From positions 1 through 5,948 of the forward strand of contig CAIYQV010000204.1 of the NCBI GenBank assembly GCA_903928365.1: a DNA stretch of 5,948 nucleotides, written 5' to 3'. The DNA comes from an uncultured Flavobacteriia bacterium (GTDB lineage Bacteria > Bacteroidota > Bacteroidia > Flavobacteriales_D > Crocinitomicaceae). The position numbers were made by a program, and so were the translations under genes. Below, piece by piece: positions 1 to 5,948 of the stretch (its first letter is position 1; each line of letters opens with the position of its first letter). The notes beneath the pieces are model-generated. The model saw nothing but the letters and a program-made list of their open reading frames with translations. It searched no databases and was not told the DNA's origin.

Positions 1-202
1 AAACTATCCGTTTGAGGAGATTTGGAACATGTTTGTTTTGAGTAAGCAAACGATGAGTAAAGTGGTTTCCCTGGCGATCATTTCAAATCTTCTTTGGTTC
101 TATGTGTTCATAAACAGGAATAATTATGGTCTTTCAATGGGGATTATTCTCGGAACGATCGTGTATTTGCCTTTTATAGTGTATGTTAATCTCATCATGT
201 AA
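1..202 (+). CDS. C-terminal part of a small membrane protein (unrecognised), 5' end off the window
   Basis: The frame is open from base 2 to a TAA at 200-202 and gives 66 visible residues ending in YVNLIM. Two hydrophobic stretches are visible, about residues 22-36 (around SLAIISNLLWFYVFI) and 48-66 (around GIILGTIVYLPFIVY), joined by a short polar loop (NRNNYG). This suggests a two-helix inner-membrane protein. The residues before the first helix (NYPFEEIWN) also read as coding, so the gene probably starts outside the window. In-frame ATGs at 29 and 53 could instead start a protein of about 50-57 residues. The stop codon abuts the lpxB start with no spacer, which implies co-transcription and possible translational coupling. 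From memory, small membrane proteins near surE and lpxB occur in related Flavobacteriia, but this is only contextual inference. I do not recognise the family and assign no function. Confidence 0.7.
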   Translation, partial: NYPFEEIWNMFVLSKQTMSKVVSLAIISNLLWFYVFINRNNYGLSMGIILGTIVYLPFIVYVNLIM

Positions 203-1333
203 ATGATGTCGGAACGAAAGCGCATTTACATAATAGCGGGTGAAGCCTCCGGAGATTTGCATGGTGGAAATCTCATTCGTGCACTTTTTCAAAATGAATC
301 TGAGCTGGAGATACGTTGTTGGGGAGGTGAGGAGATGAAGGCGGCAGGTGGACATGTTGTTAAGCATATCAAAGAGTTGGCGTTCATGGGGTTTGTGGAG
401 GTCATAATGAATCTTCGAACCATTTTAGGAAACATTTCGATATGTAAAAAAGACATTTCCCAGTTTAAACCCGATGCATTGGTATTGATCGACTACCCGG
501 GTTTCAATCTGCGTATTGCGCAGTGGGCTCATGAGCAGGGAATAAAGGTCTATTATTATATTTCACCTCAGGTTTGGGCATGGAAACAATCCAGAGTGCA
601 CAAAATCAAACGGTTTGTGGATGAGATGTATGTGATCTTGCCGTTTGAAGAAGCGTTTTATGCAAAATTCAATTACAGGGTAAACTATGTTGGACACCCT
701 CTATTGGACGCATTGAAAAATTATAAGCCTTCGAAAGAATTCATTGCAAAGGTTCAGGGAGAGTCACAGAAGCCAATCATTACGCTATTGCCGGGAAGTC
801 GAAAACAAGAGGTGTCTGTAAAATTGCCTTTGATGCTGGAGGCTGTTAAGGATTTTAATGGTTACCGAGTCATTGTGGCAGGAGCACCATCCTTAGAACC
901 ATCTTTTTACAGTCCATTCCTCGGAGATCGAGCAGAAGTTTATTTTGGTCACACGTATGATCTCTTAACACTTTCGGAGGCGGCTTTGGTTACATCAGGT
1001 ACAGCTACACTTGAGACAGCTTTGATTGGTATACCTGAAGTTGTTTGTTACAAAGGTTCACGTATTTCGTATCACATTGCAAAGGCCTTGATCAAGATCC
1101 GATATATTTCACTGGTTAACTTGATCATGGATCGGGAGGTAGTGACGGAATTGATCCAGGATGAATGCAATCCTGCGCGAATGAAGGTAGAGCTTTCGAA
1201 GATTTTGAAAGGTGGAAGCAAAAGAGAGCAAATGCTTCAGGATTATACGGAATTACATTCCATGCTGGGCCAGGGGGGTGCAAGCGAAAAAGTTGCACAA
1301 TCCTTGTTGAAAACTATGAATGCAGAGGCTTAA
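203..1333 (+). CDS. lpxB: Lipid-A-disaccharide synthase LpxB
   Basis: LpxB is a GT19-family glycosyltransferase that acts at the inner face of the cytoplasmic membrane. It joins UDP-2,3-diacylglucosamine to lipid X to form the beta-1,6 disaccharide of lipid A. The 376-residue length is normal; the E. coli protein has 382. Visible hallmarks are GEASGDLHGG (13-22), LIDYPGFN (95-102), YYISPQVWAWKQSRV (118-132), VGHPLLD (163-169), LLPGSRKQEV (195-204), TSGTATLETAL (264-274) and YISLVNLI (301-308). D97 lines up with E. coli D98 and R200 with the arginine of the PGSR motif, both implicated in catalysis. No signal peptide or clear membrane helix is seen. The start is the first of two consecutive ATGs, directly after the upstream TAA; the second (206) is an equally possible start. 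There is no Shine-Dalgarno sequence and no obvious promoter, so the gene is probably expressed from an upstream operon promoter. Confidence 0.97.
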   Translation: MMSERKRIYIIAGEASGDLHGGNLIRALFQNESELEIRCWGGEEMKAAGGHVVKHIKELAFMGFVEVIMNLRTILGNISICKKDISQFKPDALVLIDYPGFNLRIAQWAHEQGIKVYYYISPQVWAWKQSRVHKIKRFVDEMYVILPFEEAFYAKFNYRVNYVGHPLLDALKNYKPSKEFIAKVQGESQKPIITLLPGSRKQEVSVKLPLMLEAVKDFNGYRVIVAGAPSLEPSFYSPFLGDRAEVYFGHTYDLLTLSEAALVTSGTATLETALIGIPEVVCYKGSRISYHIAKALIKIRYISLVNLIMDREVVTELIQDECNPARMKVELSKILKGGSKREQMLQDYTELHSMLGQGGASEKVAQSLLKTMNAEA

Positions 1334-1352
1334 TTGTCGTGCATGGTGAATG

Positions 1353-1360
1353 TAATTTTG
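1353..1360 (+). promoter_or_regulatory. Possible Bacteroidota-type -7 box before the SpoIID-like gene
   Basis: The sequence TAATTTTG matches the Bacteroidota -7 consensus TAnnTTTG exactly. A TTG at 1334-1336 lies 16 bases upstream, slightly closer than the spacing usually described for the -33 element. Transcription from this box would begin at or very near the GTG start at 1365, giving little or no leader. AT-rich spacers often match this short consensus by chance, so this is tentative. Confidence 0.25.
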
Positions 1361-1364
1361 TAAG

Positions 1365-2525
1365 GTGAAACGTTTTCTTTTTATTTCGTTGCTTCTTTCG
1401 AGTGCTTTTGTTTCTGCACAGCAACTACGTATTGGATTGTTTCGCGACAATAACCTTCAGCGCATTTCTCTATCTTACAACGACGGAAGTTATTCCGTGA
1501 TTGCCGATACAATAGATTTTGGTTCGATACTCCCAAATGAATTCATTGAGGTTTCTTATGTGAAGAAAGGAAGCGTTTCTTTAAGGAAAGGCACCGAAGA
1601 TTTGGGGGTCTTTTCGAAAGTAAATGTTATTCAGAATCAACCTAATACGTCACTGGTGCTTGTGCCAAAGTCTCCCAACCTCAAGCAACGAAAGTATAAG
1701 GATGATTTTGAACTTACCGCCGGATCCAAAGGAATCACATTGATCAATTTGGTAGACGTTGATAATTACGTTGCTGGGGTTGTTGAATCCGAGGGAGGTC
1801 CAGGTAGGCAGCTAGAATATTATAAGGTTCAGGCTTTGATAAGCAGAACGTACGCACTTAAATACCTCGGTAAGCATAAAAAAGAGGGTTTTGATCTCTG
1901 TGACAGGGTCCACTGCCAGGCCTATTATAATATGGTTCGCTATACTCCTGAAATCGACTCGGCTGTAATGGAAACGCATGACATGGTCATGCAAACCTAC
2001 GATGGTAAGTTGATCGATGCCTATTTCCATGCAAACTGCGGTGGACAAACCTGTGAACCTCATCTGATCTGGAATGAAGAGATCGATTACTTGACCACAT
2101 TTAAGGATACATTTTGTATATATACAAAGCAAGCGACTTGGGAAAAACGTATCTCTCAGAAAGAGTGGGTTGATTTTTTAGTGCTGAAATACAGCTATCC
2201 GATCTATGATAGTCTATGTGCCTCCATGGTCTGCCGATTTGATCAGCCTGAACGTGCTGCGTTCTATTTACACCCCATGTTTGGTATTCCATTGCGCGAT
2301 ATTCGAGATCACTTTGATTTAAAATCCACGTTCTTTTCTTGTTATCCTGAAGGCGAAGAAGTGGTACTCAAAGGAAGAGGATTCGGTCATGGGGTAGGGC
2401 TTTGTCAGGAAGGAGCTATGAAGATGGCAAAATTGGGTTATACGTATGACCAGATTGCCCGATATTATTTTCCTAAGGTGCTGTTAGTTAACTATTTTGA
2501 TGAACGGTATTTTCGTTTGAATTAA
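1365..2525 (+). CDS. Secreted SpoIID/LytB-domain protein, probable lytic transglycosylase
   Basis: This 386-residue protein has a signal peptide (hydrophobic 4-16, likely cleavage VSA|QQ near residue 18), so it is probably exported to the periplasm or outer membrane. The SpoIID/LytB domain core begins at DNYVAGVVESEGG (133-145). E143 sits at the catalytic glutamate position of B. subtilis SpoIID, which cleaves peptidoglycan glycan strands lacking stem peptides. Further family motifs are KVQALISRTYAL (154-165), LCDRVHCQAYY (178-188), HANCGGQT (222-229) and GRGFGHGVGLCQEGAMKMA (337-355). The central N-terminal part (about 21-125) is an unassigned beta-rich-looking region. The start is GTG: the frame has a stop at 1353-1355 and no ATG until deep inside the domain, and GTG gives a proper signal peptide. 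It lies 31 bases after lpxB, probably in the same operon. Nine cysteines in the exported part are unusual. The enzyme class is inferred from the family; a role as amidase enhancer is the alternative. Confidence 0.92.
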   Translation: MKRFLFISLLLSSAFVSAQQLRIGLFRDNNLQRISLSYNDGSYSVIADTIDFGSILPNEFIEVSYVKKGSVSLRKGTEDLGVFSKVNVIQNQPNTSLVLVPKSPNLKQRKYKDDFELTAGSKGITLINLVDVDNYVAGVVESEGGPGRQLEYYKVQALISRTYALKYLGKHKKEGFDLCDRVHCQAYYNMVRYTPEIDSAVMETHDMVMQTYDGKLIDAYFHANCGGQTCEPHLIWNEEIDYLTTFKDTFCIYTKQATWEKRISQKEWVDFLVLKYSYPIYDSLCASMVCRFDQPERAAFYLHPMFGIPLRDIRDHFDLKSTFFSCYPEGEEVVLKGRGFGHGVGLCQEGAMKMAKLGYTYDQIARYYFPKVLLVNYFDERYFRLN

Positions 2526-2549
2526 CTATTCGTATTTGGTTACTTCAAA
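2516..2549. other. AT-rich hairpin spanning the two convergent stop codons
   Basis: TTTGAA (2516-2521) pairs with TTCAAA (2544-2549). After a T/C mismatch, TAAC (2523-2526) pairs with GTTA (2539-2542), leaving a 12-base loop. The stem pairs the TAA of the SpoIID-like gene with the TAA of the L,D-transpeptidase gene on the other strand. No run of T follows on either strand, so it is not a standard intrinsic terminator. It may protect 3' ends or act as a weak bidirectional terminator, or be a chance result of AT-rich DNA. Confidence 0.3.
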
Positions 2550-3103
2550 ACAATAACTGGTATCGGACCATTTTCTCTGACGTAATTGATGATCTTCTTG
2601 TTGTCTTTGGGACTGGTTACAAAACAACCATGACTTCGGCCTAGGTATCCATGGGTGAGTAAGAATCTCTTCGTTGCATAATCGGCTGAGTGAAAGACAA
2701 TGTCTCTTTTATACGCATTTGAATTGGTTGAGTCAAGACCGATCACCCTCATGCTAAGGCCATGATCTCCGTAATAGACCTCAGAAGTAACGAAACGACC
2801 AACGCAGGATTTAAGAGAGTTTTCAGTATTTGAAAAATTACGTGCATACACATAACCTGAGTTTTTGCCGTGAGAAACGTATGTGTTTAGTAGGACTCGT
2901 TCTCCGTCCATCAGCCATAGTCGTTTGCGAAAAGAAGGTTTGGAGTAATCAATTAGAATTCTTGCCTTGGGTGGCGTATCACCTACTGGTTGAAATCTGT
3001 CCTCATGGACTTTTTCAGGAACATATAGGACAATGAAGATCGCTGTAAAAAGGAGTAGCGTAACTACAGCCAAGATCCATATAAGTGTTCGTTTATTCAC
3101 CAT
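2540..3103 (-). CDS. Membrane-anchored L,D-transpeptidase catalytic-domain protein (YkuD_2 type)
   Basis: The 187-residue protein begins with a short basic stretch (MVNKR) and one hydrophobic helix at about 7-28. This should anchor it in the inner membrane with the rest in the periplasm; an uncleaved signal anchor is likely. The catalytic region is IVFHSADY (135-142) followed by GYLGRSHGCFVTSP (152-165). C160 in SHGC is the expected nucleophile and H138 the likely partner histidine. This arrangement matches the YkuD_2 subgroup of murein L,D-transpeptidase-like proteins, whose relatives make 3-3 peptidoglycan cross-links or attach proteins to murein. No peptidoglycan-binding LysM domain is present. 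A TTG three bases upstream (3104-3106) could also start the frame, but I prefer the ATG at 3101-3103. The gene follows the DivIC-type gene after 40 bases with no terminator between them, so the two are probably co-transcribed. Substrate and reaction (cross-linking versus hydrolysis) cannot be settled from sequence. Confidence 0.85.
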   Translation of the reverse strand: MVNKRTLIWILAVVTLLLFTAIFIVLYVPEKVHEDRFQPVGDTPPKARILIDYSKPSFRKRLWLMDGERVLLNTYVSHGKNSGYVYARNFSNTENSLKSCVGRFVTSEVYYGDHGLSMRVIGLDSTNSNAYKRDIVFHSADYATKRFLLTHGYLGRSHGCFVTSPKDNKKIINYVRENGPIPVIVLK

Positions 3104-3143
3104 CAAAGGAAAACCGCAGAATACTGTTGTAAATAAACCAGAA

Positions 3144-3434
3144 CTATTCGTAGGTGATTACAAATATATCTTCGTTCTTTTGCTTAAAGAACTTTTTCTC
3201 ACGAGCAAAACTTTCCAGTGCACGAGTTGTACGAAGTTCTCTGTAAAGTGTGCGTGTGGAGTCCAATTTCTCCCTTACTTCGTTTCGTGTTGCTTCTAAT
3301 CTGTTAAGTTTTCGGTTTTGATTGACGATCGTAAAGATGTCTACATCATCCAAAAACAGGATATAAACAAAAAAGAGAAAACTGGCGACAATGAATTTGT
3401 TCTTGTAATATTTCGCGTATTTACGAAGTTCCAT
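3144..3434 (-). CDS. Septum formation initiator family protein (DivIC/FtsB type)
   Basis: This 96-residue protein has the classic small bitopic layout: a short basic cytoplasmic N-terminus, one membrane helix at about 13-28 (KFIVASFLFFVYILFL), a charged coiled-coil stretch (about 35-68) and a conserved C-terminal motif. That motif reads RALESFAREKKFF (71-83) then NEDIFVI (87-93), which closely fits the DivIC/FtsB pattern of Bacteroidota. Family members form the FtsB-FtsL-FtsQ (DivIC-FtsL-DivIB) complex that activates septal wall synthesis at the divisome. The ATG at 3432-3434 is well placed for the membrane helix, and the gene ends in TAG. The intrinsic terminator of the preceding gene lies about 80 bases upstream, so this gene needs its own promoter in that gap. 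It is probably transcribed together with the downstream L,D-transpeptidase gene. The orthologue symbol (divIC versus ftsB) cannot be decided from sequence alone. Confidence 0.93.
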   Translation of the reverse strand: MELRKYAKYYKNKFIVASFLFFVYILFLDDVDIFTIVNQNRKLNRLEATRNEVREKLDSTRTLYRELRTTRALESFAREKKFFKQKNEDIFVITYE

Positions 3435-3512
3435 AGTGTAAAAATAACGCGAAAAGTAACCTTAAATTACAGGAATAGACTGAGTTTTGAAACGAGAGAT
3501 GTTAACATAAAA
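3435..3512 (-). promoter_or_regulatory. Presumed promoter region for the DivIC-type gene
   Basis: This short gene-free gap lies between the terminator of the secreted-protein gene and the DivIC-type start, so transcription of the division/cell-wall pair should begin here. On the minus strand, TACTTTTC (about 20 bases before the ATG) and TAATTTAA (further upstream, with a TTTC 19 bases before it) each resemble the TAnnTTTG box imperfectly. Neither is convincing, so only the region is proposed. Confidence 0.3.
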
Positions 3513-3530
3513 AAAGCCCTTTCGGGCTTT
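3509..3530 (-). terminator. Intrinsic terminator of the secreted TPR-like protein gene
   Basis: Read on the minus strand, AAAGCCC and GGGCTTT form a perfect 7-bp stem closed by a GAAA tetraloop. The T of the 3' arm continues into a run of seven T. The stem begins 3 bases after the TAA stop of the gene at 3534-4262. On the plus strand the hairpin is followed by AAATTAATT rather than a T run, so it works mainly in the minus direction. It separates the upstream genes from the DivIC/L,D-transpeptidase pair. Confidence 0.88.
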
Positions 3531-3533
3531 AAA

Positions 3534-4262
3534 TTAATTCACTAAAGAGTCGTATTTCTCTTTGAATTCTGTATCGTTCTCAAACCATTGAGCCACTTTG
3601 TTCATGGCCTCCTTTGCTTTTTCAACTTGTTTGCCGGCTACGTAGCACTCAGCTGTTTCCATCACACCAATCTTCAACAGGTTTTTATCGGCTTCTGTCC
3701 ATTCGTCTAAGGAAGAGATTCCTTTCAACATGGTTTCAGCCTCTTTCCAAAGTGCATTGGCTCCTCCCTTGTCTGCTTTTCTGTACTTGGTAGCACCATC
3801 CAGGTATTTTGCTCCAATTGGATTCGCAGTGATCTTGTAATATTTCAATGCCCATCCTGAAGCTTTATTATAGTCTTTCGCTGCAAGATCATTGCTGATC
3901 ATTTCGACCATTGAGCCCTGGAATTGATTAATGAATTCCATATGATCACCGAGTAGTTCAATGCTGTCTTTGGCAATTTTCATGGCTTTAGAAAGAGCAC
4001 CGATTGCATCTTTGTACGCATTTTTAAATTTCTCATCGGCTGTACCGGATAGGGAAATCTTGTAAAGACCTTTAGCCAGATAAATCTGAGGAATGGGGTC
4101 CTTTTTCAGTTCTTCCTTCATGGTGTAGGATTCAGCATTTTTCACAAGCTTCTCGTAATTTGCATCTGCATAAAGGATCTTCAGATCATCATATCCAGGT
4201 GCTTGTGAAAAAGCGATGTTTCCAAGGAACAGTAGAGATAAAGAGGCAACAATTTGTTTCAT
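3534..4262 (-). CDS. Secreted helical TPR-like protein of unknown function
   Basis: I do not recognise a named family. The 242-residue product starts with a signal peptide (MKQIVASLSLLFLGNIAFSQ) with likely cleavage at AFS|QA, so it should be periplasmic or outer-membrane associated. There is no lipobox cysteine. The mature part looks almost entirely helical and resembles TPR-type repeats: ADANYEKLVKNAESY (32-46), IYLAKGLYKISLS (60-72), KDAIGALSKAMKIA (84-97), AKDYNKASGWALKYYKI (128-144), and near the end AECYVAGKQVEKAKEAM (204-220). Such folds usually bind proteins, but no partner is evident. The gene lies 90 bases after mutB, with a promoter-like box in the gap, and carries its own strong terminator. 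It may therefore be transcribed alone, or with some read-through from mutB, where no terminator is seen. The ATG at 4260-4262 is chosen because it gives a complete signal peptide. Confidence 0.9.
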   Translation of the reverse strand: MKQIVASLSLLFLGNIAFSQAPGYDDLKILYADANYEKLVKNAESYTMKEELKKDPIPQIYLAKGLYKISLSGTADEKFKNAYKDAIGALSKAMKIAKDSIELLGDHMEFINQFQGSMVEMISNDLAAKDYNKASGWALKYYKITANPIGAKYLDGATKYRKADKGGANALWKEAETMLKGISSLDEWTEADKNLLKIGVMETAECYVAGKQVEKAKEAMNKVAQWFENDTEFKEKYDSLVN

Positions 4263-4299
4263 TCGTTTAATTTTTCGCAGTGGTTTTCAATATTCATGC

Positions 4300-4307
4300 C
4301 GAAAGTA
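4300..4307 (-). promoter_or_regulatory. Possible -7 box of the secreted TPR-like protein gene
   Basis: The minus strand reads TACTTTCG, one mismatch from the Bacteroidota -7 consensus TAnnTTTG, inside the 90-base gap after mutB. It would give a leader of about 30 bases before the ATG at 4262. No clear TTTG -33 element is seen at the expected distance, so the call is weak. Confidence 0.35.
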
Positions 4308-4352
4308 CAAAAGTTTCTGCTGTGATAATTTGAATTCGCAACTTGCTGTTTA

Positions 4353-5948
4353 TTATTCAACACTTTTAAGTAAAAGCTGCAATATTTCCTGTGCTGCTTT
4401 GGATATTTTAGTTCCTGGACCAAAAACGCCGAACACACCCGCCTTGTACAAAAAGTCATAATCTTGTTGTGGAATAACACCACCAGCTACCACCATGATG
4501 TCTTCTCGATGTAGCTTTTTCAGTTCTTCGATGACTTGTGGAATGAGTGTTTTGTGTCCTGCAGCCAATGAGGATACGCCAAGTATATGCACGTCGTTTT
4601 CCACCGCTTGTTTTGCGGCTTCGGCCGGAGTTTGAAAGAGTGGTCCGATATCTACATCAAATCCAATGTCAGCAAATGAGGTGGCAATGACCTTTGCTCC
4701 TCTGTCGTGCCCGTCCTGACCCATTTTTGCAATCATGATTCGAGGTCGTCTTCCTTCCAGTTTCGAGAATTTGTCAGTTAAATCTCGTGCTAATTGAAAA
4801 TCGGTGTCTTGCATAGCTTCATGAGAATATACGCCCGAGATAGAGCGGATTGTAGCCTGGTATCTGCCAAATGCGCGTTCCATGGCATCGGATATTTCTC
4901 CAAGACTGGCTCGGTTTTTTGCACAAACGACAGCTAATTCAAGTAGATTTCCCTTTCCACTTCGCGCTGCTTCTTCCAGGGCTTTTAATGATTCTTGAAC
5001 AGCATGCTGATCTCTTTCTGAACGCATTTTGTTCAAGCGTTCGATTTGTGCCAGTCTCACTTTCGTGTTGTCAACCTCCAGGATGTCCAATTGCTCTTTT
5101 TCAGAATCGTCCACTTGGTAACGGTTCACACCTATAATAACGTCTTTTCCTGAATCGATACGTGCTTGTTTTCTGGCTGCAGCTTCTTCGATGCGCATTT
5201 TAGGGATTCCGGTTTCAATAGCCTTTGCCATGCCACCAAGCGATTCTACTTCTTCAATGAGTTTCCATGCCTCTTCAGCAAGTTCAGTTGTGAGCTTCTC
5301 AATGTAATAACTTCCGCCTGTCGGGTCGATATGAGAAGTGATTCCTGTTTCAAGTTGCAAATACAATTGAGTGTTTCGTGCAATTCTTGCTGAAAAATCA
5401 GTCGGAAGGGCAATGGCTTCATCTAATGCGTTCGTATGCAACGATTGCGTTCCTCCCAGTGCTGCACCCAAAGCTTCAATACAGGTACGAGCAACATTGT
5501 TGAAGGGATCTTGCTCGGTTAAACTCCATCCTGATGTTTGGCAATGCGTACGTAAAGCGAGTGATTTCTCTTTTTTAGGATCGAATTGTTTGACCAATTT
5601 GGACCAAATGAGTCGGCCCGCTCGCATTTTTGCAATCTCCATGTGATGATTCATTCCAATTGCCCAGAAGAAACTGAGTCGCGGAGCAAAATCGTCGATT
5701 TTCATCCCTGCATTCACTCCGGCACGCAGATACTCAAGGCCATCTGCAAGTGTGTATGCAAGTTCTATAGCTGCTGTTGCGCCTGCCTCCTGCATGTGGT
5801 ATCCCGAAATGGAGATGGAATTGAACTTCGGCATGAATTGCGAAGTGAAGGCAAAAATATCCGAAATGATCCGCATGGAAGGTGAAGGAGGATAGATATA
5901 GGTATTGCGAACCATGAATTCTTTTAAGATATCATTCTGAATCGTTCC
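4353..5948 (-). CDS. mutB: Methylmalonyl-CoA mutase large (catalytic) subunit, N-terminus off the window
   Basis: The adenosylcobalamin-dependent enzyme interconverts (R)-methylmalonyl-CoA and succinyl-CoA in the cytoplasm (EC 5.4.99.2). The 531 visible residues are the C-terminal three quarters; the frame stays open to the right edge (first residues GTIQNDILKEF), so the gene continues outside. VRNTYIYPP (13-21) holds R14, equivalent to R207 of the Propionibacterium enzyme, which contacts the substrate carboxylate and is replaced in isobutyryl-CoA mutases. GYHMQEAGAT (49-58) holds the active-site Tyr-His pair. THCQTSGWSLTEQDP and GTQSLHTNALDEAIALPTD are further barrel signatures. The B12-binding domain (about 402-531) carries DGHDRG (412-417) with axial ligand H414, then GVSSLAAGH and VVAGGV. 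The gene ends in TAA with no hairpin after it. A small subunit, mutA, is expected upstream beyond the edge, since Bacteroidota often use a two-subunit enzyme. Confidence 0.97.
   Translation of the reverse strand, partial: GTIQNDILKEFMVRNTYIYPPSPSMRIISDIFAFTSQFMPKFNSISISGYHMQEAGATAAIELAYTLADGLEYLRAGVNAGMKIDDFAPRLSFFWAIGMNHHMEIAKMRAGRLIWSKLVKQFDPKKEKSLALRTHCQTSGWSLTEQDPFNNVARTCIEALGAALGGTQSLHTNALDEAIALPTDFSARIARNTQLYLQLETGITSHIDPTGGSYYIEKLTTELAEEAWKLIEEVESLGGMAKAIETGIPKMRIEEAAARKQARIDSGKDVIIGVNRYQVDDSEKEQLDILEVDNTKVRLAQIERLNKMRSERDQHAVQESLKALEEAARSGKGNLLELAVVCAKNRASLGEISDAMERAFGRYQATIRSISGVYSHEAMQDTDFQLARDLTDKFSKLEGRRPRIMIAKMGQDGHDRGAKVIATSFADIGFDVDIGPLFQTPAEAAKQAVENDVHILGVSSLAAGHKTLIPQVIEELKKLHREDIMVVAGGVIPQQDYDFLYKAGVFGVFGPGTKISKAAQEILQLLLKSVE

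Noticed and set aside
1080..1165. Repeated GATC-containing words (ttgatcaagatc, ttgatcatggatc, ttgatccaggat) in lpxB
   Set aside because: They encode the conserved LpxB segment around KIRYISLVNLIMDREVV and show no regular spacing or mutual identity beyond a few bases, so chance codon use explains them.
1165..1368. Plus-strand open frame of 67 codons overlapping the end of lpxB
   Set aside because: It lies mostly inside lpxB in another frame, has no recognisable motif, and the lpxB C-terminus aligns well with known LpxB proteins up to its stop.
1812..2132. Minus-strand open frame of 106 codons
   Set aside because: It is fully antisense to the SpoIID domain core, which carries strong family motifs. 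The antisense product looks like no known protein.
2830..3299. Two overlapping plus-strand open frames (2830-3036 and 3033-3299)
   Set aside because: They are antisense to the L,D-transpeptidase and DivIC-type genes. Their products are Cys- and Phe-rich without domain structure, as expected for shadow frames.
3318..3545. Plus-strand open frame of 75 codons crossing the gap at 3435-3533
   Set aside because: It begins antisense to the DivIC-type gene and runs through the terminator hairpin. There is no signal, motif or start context to support it.
4259..4483. Minus-strand open frame of 74 codons spanning the mutB/secreted-protein gap and overlapping the next ATG
   Set aside because: Its start lies inside the conserved B12 domain of mutB in another frame, and the product has a random-looking Cys/Lys/Asn-rich composition. 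The apparent stop-start overlap is most likely chance.
4871..5885. Four plus-strand open frames antisense to mutB
   Set aside because: Each lies opposite strongly conserved MutB sequence and encodes Cys/Phe/Ser-rich products typical of reverse-strand shadows.
5913..5915. ATG as the start of a shorter MutB protein
   Set aside because: The frame stays open to the window edge, and the preceding residues GTIQNDILKEF are conserved methylmalonyl-CoA mutase sequence. This is an internal methionine.

Overview
The window looks like ordinary core chromosome from a member of the Bacteroidota, most likely Flavobacteriales. The reasons are the protein sequences themselves (the short DivIC/FtsB-type protein, the YkuD_2-type L,D-transpeptidase and the MutB), the moderately AT-rich DNA, and the lack of clear Shine-Dalgarno sequences before any gene. 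That lack is typical of this phylum. The family-level placement is inference from memory of related genomes.

Left half, plus strand (1-2525): the tail of a small membrane protein is followed, with no gap, by lpxB (lipid A disaccharide synthase). After 31 bases comes a secreted SpoIID/LytB-family protein that begins with GTG. These three genes are probably one transcription unit running in from the left edge, possibly with a weak internal promoter before the SpoIID gene. Both recognisable products serve the envelope: lipid A synthesis and peptidoglycan glycan-strand cleavage.

Right half, minus strand (2540-5948), read from right to left: mutB (methylmalonyl-CoA mutase large subunit, start beyond the right edge), then an unrecognised secreted helical TPR-like protein ending in a clear intrinsic terminator. 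A DivIC/FtsB-type division protein and a membrane-anchored L,D-transpeptidase follow. The terminator separates the metabolic gene and the secreted protein from the division/cell-wall pair. The plus and minus halves converge, with only 14 bases between the facing stop codons.

Four of the seven genes (lpxB, SpoIID-like, DivIC-like, L,D-transpeptidase) act on the cell envelope or division. mutB belongs to propionate, odd-chain and branched-chain carbon metabolism through succinyl-CoA. No stretch over 300 bases lacks a gene. I see no tRNA, rRNA, CRISPR array, insertion sequence, phage gene or defence system, and nothing I would call a new biological system. The findings are modest: an uncharacterised secreted protein, a cysteine-rich SpoIID protein with a promoter-like box just before its GTG start, and a hairpin that pairs two convergent stop codons.
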